64,000 nucleotides of DNA from Aureimonas ureilytica (GTDB taxonomy: Bacteria > Pseudomonadota > Alphaproteobacteria > Rhizobiales > Rhizobiaceae), in the NCBI RefSeq assembly GCF_001475935.1, contig NZ_LDQA01000001.1, forward strand, positions 186,001 through 250,000, read 5' to 3'. Positions 63,531 through 64,000 of this stretch are shown here, piece after piece. Both the position numbers and the translations under genes were made by a program. How positions within the stretch are numbered: the stretch's first letter is position 1; every line of letters begins with the position of its first letter. The notes under the pieces were generated by a model. It was not told the origin of the DNA, made no database searches, and worked only from the letters and a program-made list of their open reading frames with translations.

Positions 63531-64000
63531 CGGAACGCCCCCGGAACACGCGCTTCAAGAATGGGCTTCATGGCGCCGATCGCCAGCACGAAGGGGCGAC
63601 CGTCCGCCCCCTGTATCCATTGCGGATCGTCAGACGTGGGATCGCCCATCGCGAAGCGATAGCCGCCATAGACGGCAACGGGCGTTGCAGCCTTGATGTC
63701 GGCGGCACTGTAGGCTTTGCCGTTCTCGCGGCGAGGCGGCGCGGAGAAATAAGGCTTCCCGACGCGCGAGCGGCTTTCTCCGGTCGCAAGCAAGTCGCTG
63801 TCCCGAATGGCGTCGATCACGTCAACAAAGCGATCGGCGCGGATGGTGGGCGGCACGATCACGTCCTTTCGATTGCCGGTCGTGCGTCCCCCTAAATAGC
63901 CGTTGCTGATTTTTAACTTCGTAATTCCCCCATACTGCACGTCGCCATCGAACACGGCCCCTGTCGCTTCCTGAAGGGCTCGCTCGTAGATACCAACCAC
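63527..64000 (-). CDS. phage protein, C-terminal part only (cut by window edge)
   Basis: At least 157 residues reach the edge and the frame stays open, so the true start lies outside. Readable blocks are GDVQYGGITKLKISNGYLGG, RKDVIVPPTIRADRFVDVID and YRFAMGDPTSDDPQWIQGAD then RPFVLAIGAM, a compact C-terminal domain found at the end of large phage virion proteins. It is translationally linked to the 839-residue gene by overlap and is probably another internal virion or lytic protein. Confidence 0.6.
   Translation of the reverse strand: MVGIYERALQEATGAVFDGDVQYGGITKLKISNGYLGGRTTGNRKDVIVPPTIRADRFVDVIDAIRDSDLLATGESRSRVGKPYFSAPPRRENGKAYSAADIKAATPVAVYGGYRFAMGDPTSDDPQWIQGADGRPFVLAIGAMKPILEARVPGAFR

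Larger units (their letters stand above)
52771..64000. mobile_element. prophage (podovirus-like), one end, continuing beyond the window
   Basis: From the 3' end of tRNA-Lys to the window edge all recognisable genes are phage-type: lysis genes, tailspike, fibre adaptor and large virion proteins, all minus strand except one cargo gene. The transcription order virion proteins, fibre, tailspike, endolysin, holin-like matches T7-like late regions. No integrase, repressor, terminase or capsid gene is in view; they must lie to the right if the phage is complete. The left boundary at the tRNA-Lys 3' end is inferred from position; the matching attachment copy is not in the window. Confidence 0.8.

Noticed and set aside
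52700-64000. gene transfer agent rather than prophage
   Set aside because: Rhodobacter-type GTA clusters have a fixed order with capsid, small siphovirus-like tail genes and no beta-helix tailspike or T7-like fibre adaptor. The genes here fit a podovirus.
1-64000. CRISPR arrays
   Set aside because: No series of regularly spaced direct repeats of 25-40 bp was seen anywhere in the window; the only tandem repeats are two-copy structures.

Overview
This window comes from the chromosome of an alphaproteobacterium, very probably of the order Hyphomicrobiales (Rhizobiales). The evidence is the gene order comEC / gltX-gltA, then the block rpsB-tsf-pyrH-frr-uppS-cdsA-rseP-bamA-lpxD-fabZ-lpxA-lpxI-lpxB. 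LpxI replaces LpxH, and a phosphatidylcholine synthase, an EipB (DUF1849) envelope protein, an IalB-family protein, a phasin, HspQ, SdhE and an alpha-type ClpS/ClpA pair are present. Base composition is GC-rich, so long antisense open frames are common and are not genes. The family or genus cannot be settled from this window.

Layout. 1-4093: the 5' part of comEC (minus, cut by the window edge), then gltX and gltA (plus). 4141-17275: one large minus-strand cluster running from rpsB (right) to lpxB (left), covering translation factors, UMP kinase, undecaprenyl-PP synthesis, CDP-DAG synthesis, the site-2 protease RseP, BamA and five lipid A or fatty acid genes. Many of these genes overlap or nearly touch. 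17462-25957: EipB, RidA, a glycerophosphodiester phosphodiesterase, a COG3146 acyltransferase-like protein, a HIT protein, the AzlCD exporter, ClpA-ClpS and a phasin. 26266-33720: a D,D-carboxypeptidase with a SPOR domain, several small conserved proteins (DUF1489, DUF599, DUF3253), YdcF-like and aldo/keto reductase proteins, a DUF1624 membrane protein, and MerR and Crp/Fnr regulators. 33991-34793: a decayed IS3-type transposase beside tRNA-Ser(UGA). 34807-52531: OafA-like acyltransferase, quinone oxidoreductase, phosphatidylcholine synthase, a UbiH-type monooxygenase, HspQ, IalB, a YejA-like binding protein, Mfd-SdhE, RecG, GlmS, GlmU and CcdA.

52695-64000: tRNA-Lys(UUU) followed directly by one end of a prophage that continues past the right edge. 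Its minus-strand genes read, in transcription order: three large virion proteins (one partial), which I interpret as podovirus ejection proteins; a short T7-gp17-like fibre adaptor; a beta-helix tailspike; a T7-lysozyme-type endolysin with an SH3 domain; a small holin-like protein; and a one-helix coiled-coil protein. This is the late gene order of T7-like podoviruses. One gene breaks the pattern: an AT-richer plus-strand gene for a multi-membrane-span GT-C-like protein lies between tailspike and endolysin and looks like a lysogenic-conversion cargo gene.

Most of the window is housekeeping DNA. The parts most worth a second look are the prophage end (cargo glycosyltransferase-like gene, ejection protein with a ParB-like domain, unusual start codons) and a few small structures: a tandemly duplicated gltA terminator that runs into the lpxB stop, a perfect hairpin in the first codons of lpxD, and a 21-bp tandem repeat before hspQ.
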